From: Saprospiraceae bacterium
Lineage (GTDB): Bacteria > Bacteroidota > Bacteroidia > Chitinophagales > Saprospiraceae
Length of the DNA stretch: 64,000 bases
Direction of reading: 5' to 3'
Assembly: GCA_016714025.1 (NCBI GenBank)
Contig: JADJOB010000002.1
Span: forward strand, 2,698,001-2,762,000
Below are positions 35,521-45,761 of the stretch, in pieces. The notes under the pieces were generated by a model. It saw only the letters and a program-made list of their open reading frames with translations. It was not told the DNA's origin and did not search any database. The position numbers and the translations under genes are program-made. Every line of letters begins with the position of its first letter. The stretch's first letter is position 1.

Positions 35521-36384
35521 TTATTCTGAAGAGTTAATAAATTCTCCATTTTGAATCAACTTGTGAACTTCATTCAGAATCGTAGCCTTAATCTCCTGTT
35601 CAATAATTGGATCCACTTTGATTAATGCAAACTGCAATTTATATTTTATATCATCTTTTCCAATGCCAGCAATTTTAAAATTTGCAGAATATTTTTCATA
35701 ATTTGGTATAAACCTTTCCAATACAGAAACAATCTGCTTTTCTAATTCCAATTTACTGATTTTGATTTTGTGGGACAAAATAAATTCCAGATTGTACTTT
35801 CTGATTTCCTTCTGTGTAAAATTCACAAGATCACTAAAATAAGCCTTCGTATTTGAAATGTAAATAATGTCGTCATCATCATTTTGTAATACAATTTTGT
35901 GAATATTAATATCGATGACTTTACCTTTTTGATCTCCAATTCTCACATAATCGCCAATTGCGAGATCTCGCGAAAAACTTATATTGAACCCACAAATAAT
36001 ATCCGTTACCAATTCTTTGGATATAATTGCAATAGCAGCAGCAACTATACTTAATGAGGTGAGCAACTCTTCTGGTTTCAAACCAAAGAAACCAAGTATC
36101 ATAACCACTACCCCTATGCCAGATAAGATATAATAGATATTTTGAAGCCCAATAATGACATTATCCGAATATTTATGCCCAAATTTCTTGCGTTTGCGAT
36201 AAATAAATTGGCTTAACCTGATTCCCAGGTTGATGGATGTCCAAAATATCAAAAAGCTAAAAAGCGGATATAATAAATTAGAATTATCGACAAAAGATTG
36301 TAAAATATCAGATCCTAAGCCATAACGCAAAGCGATCAGAATGATTAAAATCACTAGTTTTATAATAAATTTAAAAATATTCAT
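35521..36384 (-). CDS. MscS-family small-conductance mechanosensitive channel
   Basis: 287 residues with three predicted helices (about 5-25, 35-56, 80-125) and a cytoplasmic beta/alpha-beta domain. The pore-lining helix region IVAAAIAIISKELVTDIICGFNISFSRDLAIGDYVRIGDQKGKV is the MscS signature, and GKVIDINIHKIVLQNDDDDIIYISN is the beta domain. It releases solutes on hypo-osmotic shock. Single gene, divergent from the phosphate transporter. Confidence 0.92.
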   Translation of the reverse strand: MNIFKFIIKLVILIILIALRYGLGSDILQSFVDNSNLLYPLFSFLIFWTSINLGIRLSQFIYRKRKKFGHKYSDNVIIGLQNIYYILSGIGVVVMILGFFGLKPEELLTSLSIVAAAIAIISKELVTDIICGFNISFSRDLAIGDYVRIGDQKGKVIDINIHKIVLQNDDDDIIYISNTKAYFSDLVNFTQKEIRKYNLEFILSHKIKISKLELEKQIVSVLERFIPNYEKYSANFKIAGIGKDDIKYKLQFALIKVDPIIEQEIKATILNEVHKLIQNGEFINSSE

Positions 36385-36483
36385 ATCCGGTGATGCTAAA
36401 TAAGTAATAAAAAATCAAACTGTGCATTTCAATTCCGCCAAACCGTGTAAATTTACGAATCCCAAAGCTTAAAATTAGTTGGA

Positions 36484-37896
36484 GTGTTTGAAATAAATAT
36501 TGATTTACAAGGCACTATGGCAATTATTTGTGTGCTTTGCATTATTACTGTGTGTTTGTTTGAATTTGTCAATGGCTTTCACGACACCGCCAATGCCGTT
36601 GCAACTGTCATTTACACTAAAAGCCTTAAACCAATTCCAGCAGTAATCTGGTCAGGAATCTGGAATTTCTTGGGAGTTATTTGCAGTTCGTACCTTTTTG
36701 GAATGGCTGTAGCTGGCAAAATAGCTGCACTGATCCCTCTTGAATCTGTGCTATCTCGTGATTTTTCCGAAGCTATTGCTATGATTGTATCTGCATTAAT
36801 TGGCGCTATTATCTGGAATGTGGGTACCTGGTATTTTGGAATACCTTGTTCCAGTTCACATACAATGATCGGTTCTCTATTAGGAGTAGGAATTGTTTTC
36901 TCAATATTACCTGGAAGCGGAGACAAAGTGGGTGTTAATTGGGGTGAAGCATATAAAATCATGAATTCGCTGTTGATTTCACCACTTTTTGGGTTTTCAA
37001 TGGCAATTGTATTGATGTTTATGCTAAAATCCTTTGTGAAGGATAAAACCATTTTTAAAGAACCAGAAAACGGCCAAACTCCCCCATTTTGGTTAAGGGC
37101 TATCCTAATAGGAACCTGTACTTTGGTTAGTTTTTTTCATGGTAGCAATGATGGTCAAAAAGGGGTTGGACTCATGCTCATAGTACTTATGGCTTTCATG
37201 CCTGTTCAATACGCACTGGCACCAGATTTTAATAAAAATGAGTTTGCTCATACTTTAAAATTGATGAAAGAATCCTTAAATCGAGAATCCACTTTAAACT
37301 ATGAAATGGAACGAACCCTTTGTGCCAGTGCAGATAAATTAGAACATTTTGAAAAATACATTGAAAGCTTAAATGTCACACAAGGCCGCCAGTTAATGAT
37401 TGCACGCAAACAAATGGGCGTACTTTCTAAAGAACTCAAAGTAATTGTATCCGAACCCAATTTAATTACAGAGAAGTCTAACCAACGAATTTTAAAGGAT
37501 GGAATTCATAAATTGAATAAATACACCACCTATGTCCCAACATGGACCATTATTTTGATTTCAATTTCTTTAGGAATTGGTACCATGATAGGCTGGAAAC
37601 GAATTGTAGTAACCATTGGTGAAAAAATTGGTAAACGCCATATGACATTTGCCGAAGGCGCTTCTGCTGAACTCGTAGCCTCAAGCACCATAGGATTGGC
37701 ATCCGGACTGGGACTCCCCGTGTCAACTACTCATGTACTCTCTTCCGGAGTTGCAGGAGCAATGGTTGCGTCAAAAGGAATTAAGAATCTTCAAAAAGGA
37801 ACTGTTAAAAACATTGTGTTGGCTTGGGTGCTTACATTACCTGTTACCATTTTAATAAGCGGAGGTTTGTATCTTTTGATTCGACATTTTATCTGA
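36484..37896 (+). CDS. Inorganic phosphate transporter, PiT family
   Basis: 470 residues starting with GTG at 36484; an ATG at 36517 would remove 11 residues and is an alternative. The two PiT signatures are present: GFHDTANAVATVIYTKSL (about 31-48) and SFFHGSNDGQKGVGLM (about 215), with a third GLGLPVSTTHVLSSGVAGA in the last helix bundle. A soluble loop of about 100 residues separates the halves. It is a low-affinity phosphate:cation symporter in the inner membrane. Its end overlaps the OmpA-type gene end by 8 nt. Confidence 0.93.
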   Translation: MFEINIDLQGTMAIICVLCIITVCLFEFVNGFHDTANAVATVIYTKSLKPIPAVIWSGIWNFLGVICSSYLFGMAVAGKIAALIPLESVLSRDFSEAIAMIVSALIGAIIWNVGTWYFGIPCSSSHTMIGSLLGVGIVFSILPGSGDKVGVNWGEAYKIMNSLLISPLFGFSMAIVLMFMLKSFVKDKTIFKEPENGQTPPFWLRAILIGTCTLVSFFHGSNDGQKGVGLMLIVLMAFMPVQYALAPDFNKNEFAHTLKLMKESLNRESTLNYEMERTLCASADKLEHFEKYIESLNVTQGRQLMIARKQMGVLSKELKVIVSEPNLITEKSNQRILKDGIHKLNKYTTYVPTWTIILISISLGIGTMIGWKRIVVTIGEKIGKRHMTFAEGASAELVASSTIGLASGLGLPVSTTHVLSSGVAGAMVASKGIKNLQKGTVKNIVLAWVLTLPVTILISGGLYLLIRHFI

Positions 37897-39829
37897 TAAG
37901 CGTAAAAGTTGTACGCCTGTTTTTTTGATGATCATCTTCTGAACAGGAATCACAAGAACAATTTATTGCCGGGTCGTTTTCTCCATACCCGGTATGAAAC
38001 AATCGACTGGAATCAATTCCTTTGGCTATTAACCATTGCATTGCAGCATGAGCTCTTTTTTCGGATAATTCAAGATTGTATTTTTCATCTCCCCTACAAT
38101 CTGTATGGGAACCCAACCGTATCCGTATTAACGGATTTGTAATTAACAATCCTCTTAATTTTTCCAATGATCCCACAGCATCCTGCCTAATATTCCATTT
38201 ATCAAAGTCATAATACAATTCAGGAATTACAAATTCTTCCTCATAACGAATCGGGATCAATTCTACAACAATCGACATCATAAATAAACTATCGGCAGTT
38301 AACTCTGGTTGCGTTGGCGTAGTGAATGAAAATTCATTATTCAAATAATTTTTCTTACTTGCCAAAAATGTATAAGATTCTCCAGGAAGCAGTTTAAGTG
38401 TGATCTTTGAATTTGATTTTGAATTGACAGAATTCCTGGATACTTTTTCAATTAAATCAACTGAATCAACAGGGATTTGTTTCGACGATTTATATGATTC
38501 TGCGGTCACAAATTGAATATTAGCCTGCACTTCCCACTTAAACTTTTTAGGACCTTGCACAACTGCAATCTGGCTGCGCTTTCTTAATTCCACAGAATAA
38601 ATTTCGTCTTGTCGATTGAAATTTCTGTTAGAACTTAAAAGTGCTTTTTGAAAAACTGTATCATTCGCCACGAAATTTTTATCAATATAAAATCCAAAAT
38701 CATCCGCTTCCGAATTAATATCAGGTTTCAAATTAATGGGAGGAGCCCATTTCGACTCCGAAATTTTATATGTTTTAAATACATCCAAACCGCCTAAGCC
38801 AGGATGCCCATTGCTGCTAAAAAAAAGAGTGTCATTATACCAAACAGGAAATTTTTCATCATAGGCTGAATTGATTGGTTCTCCCAGATTTTCTGGAACA
38901 GTCCAACCCTCATTTCCCAAATAACTTATATACAAATCATATTGCCCAACGCCACCAGGTGCATTTGAACTAAAAACTAAGATTGAATCCGATTTGTATA
39001 AAGCAGGATGATAAACATTTGAATTGTCAAATCCTAAATCTAAGCGTTCAGGTTCAGCCCAACTGCCATTTATATATTCAGATTCATAAATTTTACAGAA
39101 GTCTTCCGGCTGATCATTTGCATCACATCTGGTAAAATAAATTTTACTTCCTATAGAATTAAAACAAAATGAACCTTCATTTGACTTACTGTTGATCGGT
39201 TCTGGTAACGACTCGACCGAACCGTTTTTAAATAAATAAATATCCGAAAAACTTCTTCCAGTCCAACCAAACTTAGAATTTTCATGCCTCGATTCAGAAA
39301 GTCTGTCAGATACAAAATAAACTTTTGTACTGTCAAAAGTTAGTGCTGAATAATCAGAAGCCTTATCATTTAAGGCTGTATAATTGGTCAATTTATAATA
39401 AAAATCAGTTCTTTGTTTAATCCACTCCAGATTTAGCCTACAGATTTGAATATCCTTTTTATACTCCATGCCACCTTTTAGCTCTTGCATTAATTCCTGG
39501 TAAGCTAAAATAGCGGCTTCATAATCTCCGGTATTCTTTAAAGCGATTGCATATTCTTCCAAAGCTTTTAAACCATAATTCAAATCATAAGCCTTTTTAA
39601 ACCATCCAAGAGATTGATCGTAATCACTTAAATATTTATAACTCTGACCTAATTTGAATGCTTTATACGCTTTTTCCTTTGGATTTGAAACTTGATCGAT
39701 TTCATTCTTATAAAAACCAATAGCGTTAGCATATTGCTTGCTTTGAAAGGCCTGATCCCCTGTTTTGATTTTAATTTGGTAGCTACAAGCTGCCAATAGC
39801 AAGGTCAACAGAATTCCAAACTTATTCAT
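37889..39829 (-). CDS. PorE-like OmpA-family lipoprotein (TPR, PD40 propeller, CRD, OmpA)
   Basis: 646 residues. Lipobox LLLAACS gives a lipidated Cys15. Order of domains: TPR repeats (about 20-135), PD40/WD40-like beta-propeller with repeats such as VYFVSDR, IYFTRCD, LVFSSNAPGGVGQYDLY, LFFSSNGHPGLGGLDVF (about 150-420), a carboxypeptidase-regulatory-like beta domain (about 430-520), and an OmpA C-terminal peptidoglycan-binding domain (IRLGSHTDCRGDEKYNLELSEKRA, about 565-646). This is the layout of PorE of the type IX secretion system. PorE identity is inferred from architecture; other Bacteroidota paralogues share it. Confidence 0.85.
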   Translation of the reverse strand: MNKFGILLTLLLAACSYQIKIKTGDQAFQSKQYANAIGFYKNEIDQVSNPKEKAYKAFKLGQSYKYLSDYDQSLGWFKKAYDLNYGLKALEEYAIALKNTGDYEAAILAYQELMQELKGGMEYKKDIQICRLNLEWIKQRTDFYYKLTNYTALNDKASDYSALTFDSTKVYFVSDRLSESRHENSKFGWTGRSFSDIYLFKNGSVESLPEPINSKSNEGSFCFNSIGSKIYFTRCDANDQPEDFCKIYESEYINGSWAEPERLDLGFDNSNVYHPALYKSDSILVFSSNAPGGVGQYDLYISYLGNEGWTVPENLGEPINSAYDEKFPVWYNDTLFFSSNGHPGLGGLDVFKTYKISESKWAPPINLKPDINSEADDFGFYIDKNFVANDTVFQKALLSSNRNFNRQDEIYSVELRKRSQIAVVQGPKKFKWEVQANIQFVTAESYKSSKQIPVDSVDLIEKVSRNSVNSKSNSKITLKLLPGESYTFLASKKNYLNNEFSFTTPTQPELTADSLFMMSIVVELIPIRYEEEFVIPELYYDFDKWNIRQDAVGSLEKLRGLLITNPLIRIRLGSHTDCRGDEKYNLELSEKRAHAAMQWLIAKGIDSSRLFHTGYGENDPAINCSCDSCSEDDHQKNRRTTFTLIR

Positions 39830-40135
39830 CTAAATAATAACGCTTTAATCGTTTCAAAGTTATACAGATATTCTAAAAATTTCTAATTCAGAAAACTCAT
39901 TTAAAGCGCTTCTTACTAATTAAATACAGATTAATTCTTGTTCATTTGAAGCGGAAATGACCACTTACTGCACGCTTATTTTATTCATCCAGTATAAATT
40001 GATTAAATGCAATTGATGAAATTCAGCATTCAATAGCTATTTTAAGTTCATTTGTATTTTTTACCCAGCCTTCAACTGATTCATACAAATCAAATGCTTA
40101 AAAAGCAGCAATAAGATAAAGGGGGTTTCATTTAT
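39830..40135. other. Gene-free interval between the PorE-like gene and secDF
   Basis: About 300 bases of AT-rich DNA with stops in all frames. It contains the -7 box of the PorE-like gene at its left end and the secDF terminator immediately to its right. I see no RNA gene, repeat or small ORF with convincing coding character. Confidence 0.5.
39855..39862 (-). promoter_or_regulatory. -7 promoter box of the PorE-like gene
   Basis: Minus-strand TAACTTTG matches TAnnTTTG exactly and ends 25 nt before the ATG at 39829. Confidence 0.5.
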
Positions 40136-40178
40136 AAAAACAAAAGCGCCATTTAGCAATTAACTAAATGGCGCTTTA
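40136..40178 (-). terminator. Strong intrinsic terminator of secDF
   Basis: AAAGCGCCATTTAG (40143-40156) and CTAAATGGCGCTTT (40164-40177) form a perfect 14-bp stem with a 7-nt loop. On the minus strand, in which secDF ends 16 nt upstream, it is followed by TTGTTTTTATAAA. Confidence 0.9.
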
Positions 40179-40193
40179 TGACTGATTATTAAT

Positions 40194-43100
40194 TTAAACC
40201 TTAGCTACTTGTTTCGTCAGCTTACTGGTTTCTTTTTTAATGGTGTATTTTAAATTTTTTGTAAAGTCAATAACAATAGGCATAGCAACACAAATTGAAG
40301 AATATGTACCAATAATAATACCTATTATCATAGCGAAACAAAATCCTTTTGTACTTGAGCCCCCAAAGAAAAACAACAATATAATTGTCAACATGGTAGC
40401 CAAAGATGTATTGATGGTACGCGACAAGGTGGTATTAATAGCAGCGTTCACCAATTCTTTATCTGACTTATCACTGTCCATTCTCAAAAATTCCCGGATC
40501 CTGTCGAATACGATAACGGTGTCATTCATTGAATACCCTATGATGGTCAATACCGCTGCAATCAATGTTTGGTCGACTTCCATTGCAAATGGCAAACGGC
40601 CATGAAATAAAGAGAATGCCCCCAATACCACAATAGTATCATGAAATAAAGCGACAATAGAGCCCAAACTGTATTGCCATTTATAAAATCTGAATAGAAT
40701 GTAAATAAATATTACTAAAAGTGATAATAAAATTGCCTTGTAAGCACTTGATTTAATATCATCTGCGATTATGGGTCCAACCTTACTAAACGAAGCGATA
40801 TGAGTGCTTGAGTTTTCGTTTTTAACAAAATCCTCATATTTTACATCTTCACCAGTTGCTTCATTGATCCCTTCGAGTAATTTATGATTTACACGATCAA
40901 CAACATCATCACCTGTTTCATTAATTAAATAGGAAGTTGTAATGTTGTATGTATTTTTAGTATCTACACTTTTTACAACAGGATTTCCTTCGAGGCTTTT
41001 GGTTAAGGAATTTCTGAGTTTTTCTACATCAACGTTTTTATCAAAAGATACATTATAAGAATAACCCCCTTTAAATTCGACACCTAATTCAAATCCTCTG
41101 GTAAAGAATGAAATAAAACTAATTATTATCAAAGTAAGCGAGAAAATGTAGTTGTACTTTCTATGTCCAACCCAATCTATATTAATGTGTTTAAACGCTG
41201 TCTCTGTTATTTTACTTGAAAAACTCAATGCTTTTCCTTTGTTGATTGTCCACCAATCTATAATAAGTCTGGAGACCAACACTGAGGTGAATAATGAAAA
41301 GATAATCCCAATGATCAATACAATGGCAAATCCTTTAATTGGACCTAGACCGTAAATAAATAACACGATACAAGTCAATAAAGAGGTGACGTGTGAATCT
41401 ATAATCGCAGAATACGAATGATAAAAACCTTTTTTAATTGCCTCTAAGTAGGTTCGGCCAGCAGCCATTTCTTCTTTGATACGCTCGTAGATAATAACGT
41501 TTGCATCAACCGCAATACCCATAGTCAAAACCAAACCGGCAATTCCAGGCAAGGTTAAAACAGTACCGAAGGAAGCAAGGGTTGCAAGAATAAACAACAC
41601 GTTTAAAAACATGGCTACAATGGAAACAAATCCACCTCCGGTATAATAAACAACCATAAAAGTCAAGACGAGGAAAAACCCACCCAATATCGACCACAAT
41701 GATTTTACAATATTTTCTTTTCCCAAGGATGGACCCACCAAAGACTCCTGAACGATTTTAGTTTTTGCAGGCAATTTTCCTACTTGCAAAATGTTTGCTA
41801 AATCTTTTGCTTCGTCGATGGTAAAGCTTCCTGAAATCTGAGAATTACCTCCCAATATTGGCTCCCGTACACTTGGGCAGGATACAACTTCATCATCCAA
41901 TAAAATGGCGATTTCTCTTTTATTATCATTGGCTGCCCGGGTGGTCATATCTCCCCAAATCTTTGACCCCTTATTGTCCATCGCCAAACTTACCACTACT
42001 TCACCAGTTACGTTATCCGGATTTGCTGAAGCTCTGGCAATATGCTCTCCATCCAAAGGAGCTGAAGATGCTCCCGGACGTTTTTTGATAGCATAAACTG
42101 CATAGGTAGTTGAAGTGGCATTATCCGTGGTGTTTTTAATTGGTTTATGATCCAACCTAAATTCCATATCTGTTGGCAAAAATGCTTGTACTTCTTGCTT
42201 ATTTACCAATTCTAAAAATCGACTTCTATTTGATTTTTCAACAGTTCCAATAATAGAATAAGCACCTGCTGCGCCTCCGGAAGGAGTGAAAATAGAGAGT
42301 AAAGGACCCTTATCAGACAATGGATCTGCTGTGCGGATTGTATCAGTACCTACTAAGGTTGAATCGATGCGATTTCCTAATGAATCCCGTTTATACTCGT
42401 ATTTATCCTTTAAAGTATATTCATCTTTAATAACTGTAGAAGTATCTCCTTTTGCAAGGGCTTTCAATTTTTTATCTGCATTAATGATGGCTTCGTATAC
42501 CCCCGGGTCAATGTTTCTATAAACTTCCCAGAACTCCAACTTGGCACTTGCCTGTAGGTATTTTCTGGCACGTTCCGGATTATCAATACCAGGTAATTCA
42601 ACAACTATCATATCTCTGGCTTTATCCAAAGAGACGTTGGGTTGTGTAACTCCTAATTTATCTATACGGTCTTTAAGACGTTTAAAAGTTAAATCAACGG
42701 TTTCGTCCGCAATCTGACGAAGAATACGGGCAACATCAATATCCGAAGATTCAAAGTTGATCCTATCTTTCATGGTAGAACTGCGTGAAAACAAAACGGC
42801 TAGTTTCTTTCCACCAGATTCCTTTTGATATTCCTGAACAAAAAGAGTAATAAAATCCGTTTGGCTTGTTTTCATACGCTCAGAAGCGTTATGAATCGCT
42901 GTTTTAAAAGCGGGGTCCGGATTGTTATTGGATAAAGAAACCAACAATTCACTTAAATCAATTTGAAGAATGGAGCTCATGCCTCCTTTCAAATCCAGAC
43001 CTAAAGCCAACTGCTGTTTCTTTAAATCGGAATACGTATACTCCTTAATAAGCGGAATCCTGAAAATTTTCTCACTTGAAAGTGAATCCAGGTATTTAAT

Positions 43101-43280
43101 CCGATTTGCTTTTATCGCAGTTTGTTTTGCGAGATCATCCGTAATTGAAGCACTTTGTTCTTCAGCATACTGCTCTGCATCCCGCTCTACCTTGTTTGTT
43201 GGCAGGTAATAAATAAATTGCAAAACACAAACAAATATGATGGCGAATAAAAGCCACTTCACAATTCCTTTCTCAGACAT
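40194..43280 (-). CDS. secDF: Fused protein translocase subunits SecD-SecF
   Basis: 1028 residues, the length of SecD plus SecF in one chain. The SecD half has LGLDLKGGMSSILQI near residue 95, a long periplasmic domain (P1 and head, about 100-510) and helices with IDANVIIYERIKEE; the SecF half has GVEFKGGYSYNV (about 735), a short periplasmic domain, and IGYSMNDTVIVFDRIREFLR. It uses the proton gradient to pull preproteins out of SecYEG. The fused form is normal in Bacteroidota. Monocistronic, with an exact -7 box 33 nt upstream and a strong terminator. Confidence 0.97.
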   Translation of the reverse strand: MSEKGIVKWLLFAIIFVCVLQFIYYLPTNKVERDAEQYAEEQSASITDDLAKQTAIKANRIKYLDSLSSEKIFRIPLIKEYTYSDLKKQQLALGLDLKGGMSSILQIDLSELLVSLSNNNPDPAFKTAIHNASERMKTSQTDFITLFVQEYQKESGGKKLAVLFSRSSTMKDRINFESSDIDVARILRQIADETVDLTFKRLKDRIDKLGVTQPNVSLDKARDMIVVELPGIDNPERARKYLQASAKLEFWEVYRNIDPGVYEAIINADKKLKALAKGDTSTVIKDEYTLKDKYEYKRDSLGNRIDSTLVGTDTIRTADPLSDKGPLLSIFTPSGGAAGAYSIIGTVEKSNRSRFLELVNKQEVQAFLPTDMEFRLDHKPIKNTTDNATSTTYAVYAIKKRPGASSAPLDGEHIARASANPDNVTGEVVVSLAMDNKGSKIWGDMTTRAANDNKREIAILLDDEVVSCPSVREPILGGNSQISGSFTIDEAKDLANILQVGKLPAKTKIVQESLVGPSLGKENIVKSLWSILGGFFLVLTFMVVYYTGGGFVSIVAMFLNVLFILATLASFGTVLTLPGIAGLVLTMGIAVDANVIIYERIKEEMAAGRTYLEAIKKGFYHSYSAIIDSHVTSLLTCIVLFIYGLGPIKGFAIVLIIGIIFSLFTSVLVSRLIIDWWTINKGKALSFSSKITETAFKHINIDWVGHRKYNYIFSLTLIIISFISFFTRGFELGVEFKGGYSYNVSFDKNVDVEKLRNSLTKSLEGNPVVKSVDTKNTYNITTSYLINETGDDVVDRVNHKLLEGINEATGEDVKYEDFVKNENSSTHIASFSKVGPIIADDIKSSAYKAILLSLLVIFIYILFRFYKWQYSLGSIVALFHDTIVVLGAFSLFHGRLPFAMEVDQTLIAAVLTIIGYSMNDTVIVFDRIREFLRMDSDKSDKELVNAAINTTLSRTINTSLATMLTIILLFFFGGSSTKGFCFAMIIGIIIGTYSSICVAMPIVIDFTKNLKYTIKKETSKLTKQVAKV

Positions 43281-43313
43281 ATGTAAAAATTCTTAATTTT
43301 TTGGAAAACGTCG

Positions 43314-43321
43314 CAAATATA
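43314..43321 (-). promoter_or_regulatory. -7 promoter box of secDF
   Basis: Minus-strand TATATTTG matches TAnnTTTG exactly; the predicted leader is about 29 nt. Confidence 0.55.
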
Positions 43322-43423
43322 GTGCTTCCAAGTGAATTGAGATTGATTTTCAGGATTTTCCTATGGTTTATTTTAAAGCTTATTATTATTATGTACTTAA
43401 TTTATAAGATATTATATAAATTT

Positions 43424-45721
43424 TTAAAACGTATATGTTCCGCGGAGGGTTAAATTTCTAGGGGCATTCAGAATTCCGGGTCTTACACTATAGTCTTCAT
43501 TGAACAAATTATCCACATTTACCTGAAGGTCCAAATGGGTAAAATGATAGCCCATTCTAAAGTCATAAACCCTATATCCATGATTGTGGGTCGTTCGATA
43601 ATCCTTTATCCCTTTAATAAATGCATTCAATTCAAACAACCAATCAACGGCATGCATATGGGATGCATAATTAAATGCCAGACCCATATACAAGGACTTA
43701 TAGTCCACTTGAATATCCGATCGGAAGAGATGTTTAGAACGGTACTTCAAAATATTTTCATCAGAAGACGAGTTAGCAGCATTTTGTTTGGCCCTGGAAG
43801 CAGTATCCCGCCCATTGATAGGTAATTGTTTGCCTGCTAGATCAAATTCCAGATACTTTGGATTGATGTAGGTATATCCTCCTCCAAAAGTTAGTTTCAC
43901 CTCACCAATTTGCTTTCTGGCCAATAATTCCAGCTCAAACCCTCTGATATCTGTATCCCCAATATTTCTGGATTGAAATTGCAATTGGTTATTCAAAACA
44001 AATTCCATCATGTCATAATAGCGCGATTGGAATACTGAAAAATCAATCAAGCCCTCCAGATTTCCAAATTTTAGCAATTGCTTAATTCCAAGCTCAAAGC
44101 TTGAACCTCGTTCTGAATGCAGATTTGGATTTGGGACAATGCTTAATCCTCCTGCTTTTGTGCTTATAAATTTTTCAGCTATGGTTGGAAACCGGTATCC
44201 CTGACCATAGGATCCCCTCAAATAAGTTGCTTTAAATACCCTGTAATTGAAACCAAATCGAAATAAAGTAGTGTCCTCTGTGACTTTTGGATCAATGGTT
44301 ACTCCTGAAAGCGTTTCAGGTCCATTGATTTGATATGACTCGTATCGCAGGCCTCCAATTAAAATGAGCCGACTAAATAAACTTTTTTCAATCTGACCAA
44401 AGAAAGCCAGATTCCTGTGCGTAAAGCGGGCATCGCTGTATAGCTCAGCAATTGTCCAGGATTGGGTATACAAGGTTCCGGCTAAACATTGCAATCCCAA
44501 TTTTTTAAACGATTTTCCAATTTGGTATTCTGTGTAAATATTGTTGCTTTTATTTTCCTGGTTATTGTCTGCTCCATTAAAAACATGATAAAATCTGGTT
44601 TTAAGTTTATGCTGGAACCCATTTTTGCTATCATAATTCAAAGAAGGATCTATTGTAAATCTTATTTTGTTACTCGAACTGGAAGATCCCGGCGCGCCTT
44701 CAAAATAGCCATTGTCTTTCCAATAGAAAAAACTTGAACTTTCTCCTTGATTATAATTTAGTCCTAAATTAAGGGTAAACCGGTCATGAATGCGTTTACG
44801 AACTAATAAATGGATCCGTCCATTTTTAGAATCATGTTCTTTGTTATACCCTGTTTTACTTGTAAAACTCATGCTTGCAGACAGATCAGCCCAGCTGTAT
44901 CTTTTACGATGTACAAAATTTACAATTCCTTCATAAGGAATTGCCGCCACACTGTCTTTTCCCCACCATTGTTTTCCACTTGATGGATTTAAATAGACTT
45001 TTGGAACAAAAGAAATACTTGTATAGGGGTCCGAGCCAGGAAAATTGGTCCTGAAATGGATGATCCCATTCATTGCAGAGCTTCCATAAAGGGATGAAGA
45101 TGCTCCTTTTAAAATTTCAATTTGCCCTAAATTTTCCAAAGGCAGATCATCCCAGTTAGGATACCCAGCATCAGGATTTAAAACAGGTAAGTCATCCAAC
45201 AATAACAAAACCCTGCTTCCAGCTCCATAAGAATATCCAGATCCGCCTCTAATATTTGCCTGACCGTCAATGATCTGGACACCAGGTACCCGGTCTAACA
45301 ATTGCGCACAACTGTTTGTGCTTAAGCGATCTGTCAAGGATGTTTTGATGACGCTAATAGAAACCGGTGATTCTTCTAAAGGTTTCTCGAATCGGGAAGA
45401 TGTAATCACGGTTGTGTTAAGGAGATACGATTCAGGTTCCAATTCAATCATCAGATCGCTTTGATCATTAAGTGAGAGAATAAATTCTTTATAACCAACC
45501 ATTTTAAAAAATAATGTCCGTATACTATCTGGCAATTCAATTTCAAATTTTCCAAAATCATCTGTAAATACCGCCAGCTTGCTGGCAGCCACGGTTACTC
45601 CCTGCAATTCTGCTCCATTTCTAATATCTACAACTTTACCTGAATACGTGCGTGTTTGGGCAGACAAAAAGTTTAACAACAGGAAACCAATGAATCCGGA
45701 ATAAAGTATTTTCTTTGTCAT
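43424..45721 (-). CDS. TonB-dependent outer-membrane receptor with N-terminal CarboxypepD-regulatory-like domain
   Basis: 765 residues. A signal peptide (ILYSGFIGFLLLNFLSAQ) is followed by a CarboxypepD_reg-like beta domain (about 20-105: YSGKVVDIRNGAELQGVTV, FTDDFGKFEIELPD), a plug domain (SVIKTSLTDRLSTN, LLLLDDLPVLNP, LENLGQIEILKGASSSLYGSSAMNGIIHF) and a 22-strand-type barrel ending in RNLTLRGTYTF with C-terminal Phe for BAM recognition. It imports a scarce ligand using TonB energy; the ligand is not evident. No SusD partner follows. Divergent from the 45762 gene. Confidence 0.93.
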   Translation of the reverse strand: MTKKILYSGFIGFLLLNFLSAQTRTYSGKVVDIRNGAELQGVTVAASKLAVFTDDFGKFEIELPDSIRTLFFKMVGYKEFILSLNDQSDLMIELEPESYLLNTTVITSSRFEKPLEESPVSISVIKTSLTDRLSTNSCAQLLDRVPGVQIIDGQANIRGGSGYSYGAGSRVLLLLDDLPVLNPDAGYPNWDDLPLENLGQIEILKGASSSLYGSSAMNGIIHFRTNFPGSDPYTSISFVPKVYLNPSSGKQWWGKDSVAAIPYEGIVNFVHRKRYSWADLSASMSFTSKTGYNKEHDSKNGRIHLLVRKRIHDRFTLNLGLNYNQGESSSFFYWKDNGYFEGAPGSSSSSNKIRFTIDPSLNYDSKNGFQHKLKTRFYHVFNGADNNQENKSNNIYTEYQIGKSFKKLGLQCLAGTLYTQSWTIAELYSDARFTHRNLAFFGQIEKSLFSRLILIGGLRYESYQINGPETLSGVTIDPKVTEDTTLFRFGFNYRVFKATYLRGSYGQGYRFPTIAEKFISTKAGGLSIVPNPNLHSERGSSFELGIKQLLKFGNLEGLIDFSVFQSRYYDMMEFVLNNQLQFQSRNIGDTDIRGFELELLARKQIGEVKLTFGGGYTYINPKYLEFDLAGKQLPINGRDTASRAKQNAANSSSDENILKYRSKHLFRSDIQVDYKSLYMGLAFNYASHMHAVDWLFELNAFIKGIKDYRTTHNHGYRVYDFRMGYHFTHLDLQVNVDNLFNEDYSVRPGILNAPRNLTLRGTYTF

Positions 45722-45761
45722 TTAAAATTCTTAACTTGCATTAAAATATACCTCGTCAAAT

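Noticed and set aside
36612..37052. 146-codon open frame antisense to the phosphate transporter gene
   Set aside because: It mirrors a conserved membrane protein on the other strand, has no promoter or family match, and is a composition shadow.
40240..40605. 121-codon open frame antisense to secDF
   Set aside because: It lies wholly within the conserved SecF helices on the other strand and has no recognisable product.
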